From Acidobacteriota bacterium (lineage in GTDB: Bacteria > Acidobacteriota > Thermoanaerobaculia > Multivoradales > JAHEKO01): a DNA stretch of 15,046 nucleotides. The notes beneath the pieces are model-generated. The model ran no database searches. It was not told where the DNA came from and was given only the letters and a program-made list of their open reading frames with translations. Shown here piece by piece: positions 14,324 to 15,046 of the stretch. The translations under genes and the position numbers were made by a program. The stretch covers positions 1-15,046 of the forward strand of contig JAPUJD010000021.1 in the NCBI GenBank assembly GCA_027296385.1, in the 5' to 3' direction. Position 1 is the first letter of the stretch. Each line of letters starts with the position of its first letter.

Positions 14324-15046
14324 GTCCTTCCTCCGAGCAGGGCGGCGGCGCGGCACGCCGCGACCTGGCCGCCGTGAAACTCACGGCCGGCGACCGGTGG
14401 GGCGTCGAGCAGCTGCTCCACTGCCGTCCAGAGCGCCTGGGGGCTGAGCTCCCGCGGGTCGATCATTCGGATGCGACCGTCCCGCTGCCAGCGACGAGCG
14501 CGTAGCAATTGCTCCTCGCGTGGTGTGATCCTGGGCACGAGAACGGCGGGGCGACCGCTGGCCAGGATCTCGCAGACGGTGTTGTAGCCGGCCATGCTGA
14601 CGATCACGCTGCTGCGCGCCAGGCGATCCGGAAGATCGGGGACGAAGTCGGCCACGGTAAGACCTTCACGGGTCGTGAAGGCCAGCCGGGCGCGGTCGTT
14701 GGGTGGAAAGTCCGGCCCCAGCACCACATGACTGGTCACGGCTGGGCGGAAGAAGCTGACGGCATCCATGTAGGTGCGAACGAGGGGCGCGGCGTCTCGA
14801 CCGCCGCCGCCGGTAACGAGAACGACAGGTTTTTGATCGCCAGAGGGCGATCCGGGCCAAGGACTCGACGGTGCCTCGAGGTGCCCGATGCGACCACAGC
14901 TGTGAACTTTGCTCGCCACCTGTGCCAGAGGGCCGCCGTCGATCAGGGTCTCGGTGTCGTTGCTGTCGCCGAAGACCCAGATCTCGTCGAAGAGCTCGGC
15001 CACCGCCTGATACGCGCCGGCTCGCTCCCACTCGCGCCGGATCGTC
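14320..15046 (-). CDS. MurG/COG4671-like glycosyltransferase, C-terminal part
   Basis: The first gene of the minus-strand operon inside the window; its 5' end is cut by the window edge, leaving 241 codons plus the stop. The frame continues upstream of the GTG at 15003 (IRREWERAGAYQAVAELFDE), so that GTG is not the start. Visible features are DEIWVFGDS, the donor-domain opening KPVVLVTGGGGRDA, and the GT28-type nucleotide-sugar loop VSMAGYNTVCEILASGRPAV followed by PREEQLLRARRW. This resembles predicted glycosyltransferases of the COG4671 group, related to MurG (GT28). It may start or extend the glycan. Its stop overlaps the next gene's ATG. Substrate is unknown. Confidence 0.85.
   Translation of the reverse strand, partial: TIRREWERAGAYQAVAELFDEIWVFGDSNDTETLIDGGPLAQVASKVHSCGRIGHLEAPSSPWPGSPSGDQKPVVLVTGGGGRDAAPLVRTYMDAVSFFRPAVTSHVVLGPDFPPNDRARLAFTTREGLTVADFVPDLPDRLARSSVIVSMAGYNTVCEILASGRPAVLVPRITPREEQLLRARRWQRDGRIRMIDPRELSPQALWTAVEQLLDAPPVAGREFHGGQVAACRAAALLGGRT
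14326..14334 (-). promoter_or_regulatory. Ribosome binding site that decides the WcaL-like GT4 start
   Basis: GGAGGAAGG on the minus strand ends 2 nt before the ATG at 14323, with its GGAGG core 7 nt away. It favours this ATG over the upstream in-frame start at 14356. Confidence 0.65.

Overview
The window is a gene-dense, high-GC bacterial stretch. Genes fill both strands, no gap exceeds about 75 bp, and I saw no tRNA, rRNA, CRISPR array or insertion sequence. A lipoprotein signal, an MsbA-type exporter and many glycan-assembly enzymes suggest a Gram-negative organism. The HEAT-cyclophilin lipoprotein, the ECF sigma/anti-sigma/bactofilin-like set and the NSS symporter with a MetS-like partner would suit an Acidobacteriota-like lineage. 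That placement is an impression from gene style, not a measured one.

Plus strand, 1-6362. (a) The end of a neurotransmitter:sodium symporter (NSS) gene, overlapped by a 35-aa small-subunit gene (614-721), gives an amino-acid importer. (b) A TTG-started shikimate kinase (739-1233) and a GTG-started DtxR/MntR-type metal regulator (1243-1923) follow closely. (c) A predicted promoter at 1962-1990 precedes a 662-aa lipoprotein with HEAT repeats and a C-terminal cyclophilin domain. (d) A 58-aa two-helix membrane protein comes next. (e) An ECF sigma factor, a cysteine-free membrane anti-sigma-like protein and a bactofilin-like membrane protein then sit 10-11 bp apart, apparently one envelope-signalling operon.

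Minus strand, 15046-6376. This is one tightly coupled operon running right to left: a MurG/COG4671-like glycosyltransferase (cut by the window edge), a WcaL-like GT4, a second GT4 of another subgroup, an MsbA-like ABC exporter, an APH-fold kinase, an unlisted 36-aa small ORF, and a 745-aa fusion of a WcaL-like GT4 with an SAM methyltransferase. Every junction overlaps by 4 nt or is separated by 3-4 nt (ATGA, GTGA and TTGA overlaps), so the genes very probably act together. I infer that they build, phosphorylate, methylate and export a glycolipid or other surface glycan. The product is not identifiable from sequence, and the gene combination is the most interesting thing here. The two operons converge at 6362/6376 with only 13 bp between stop codons.
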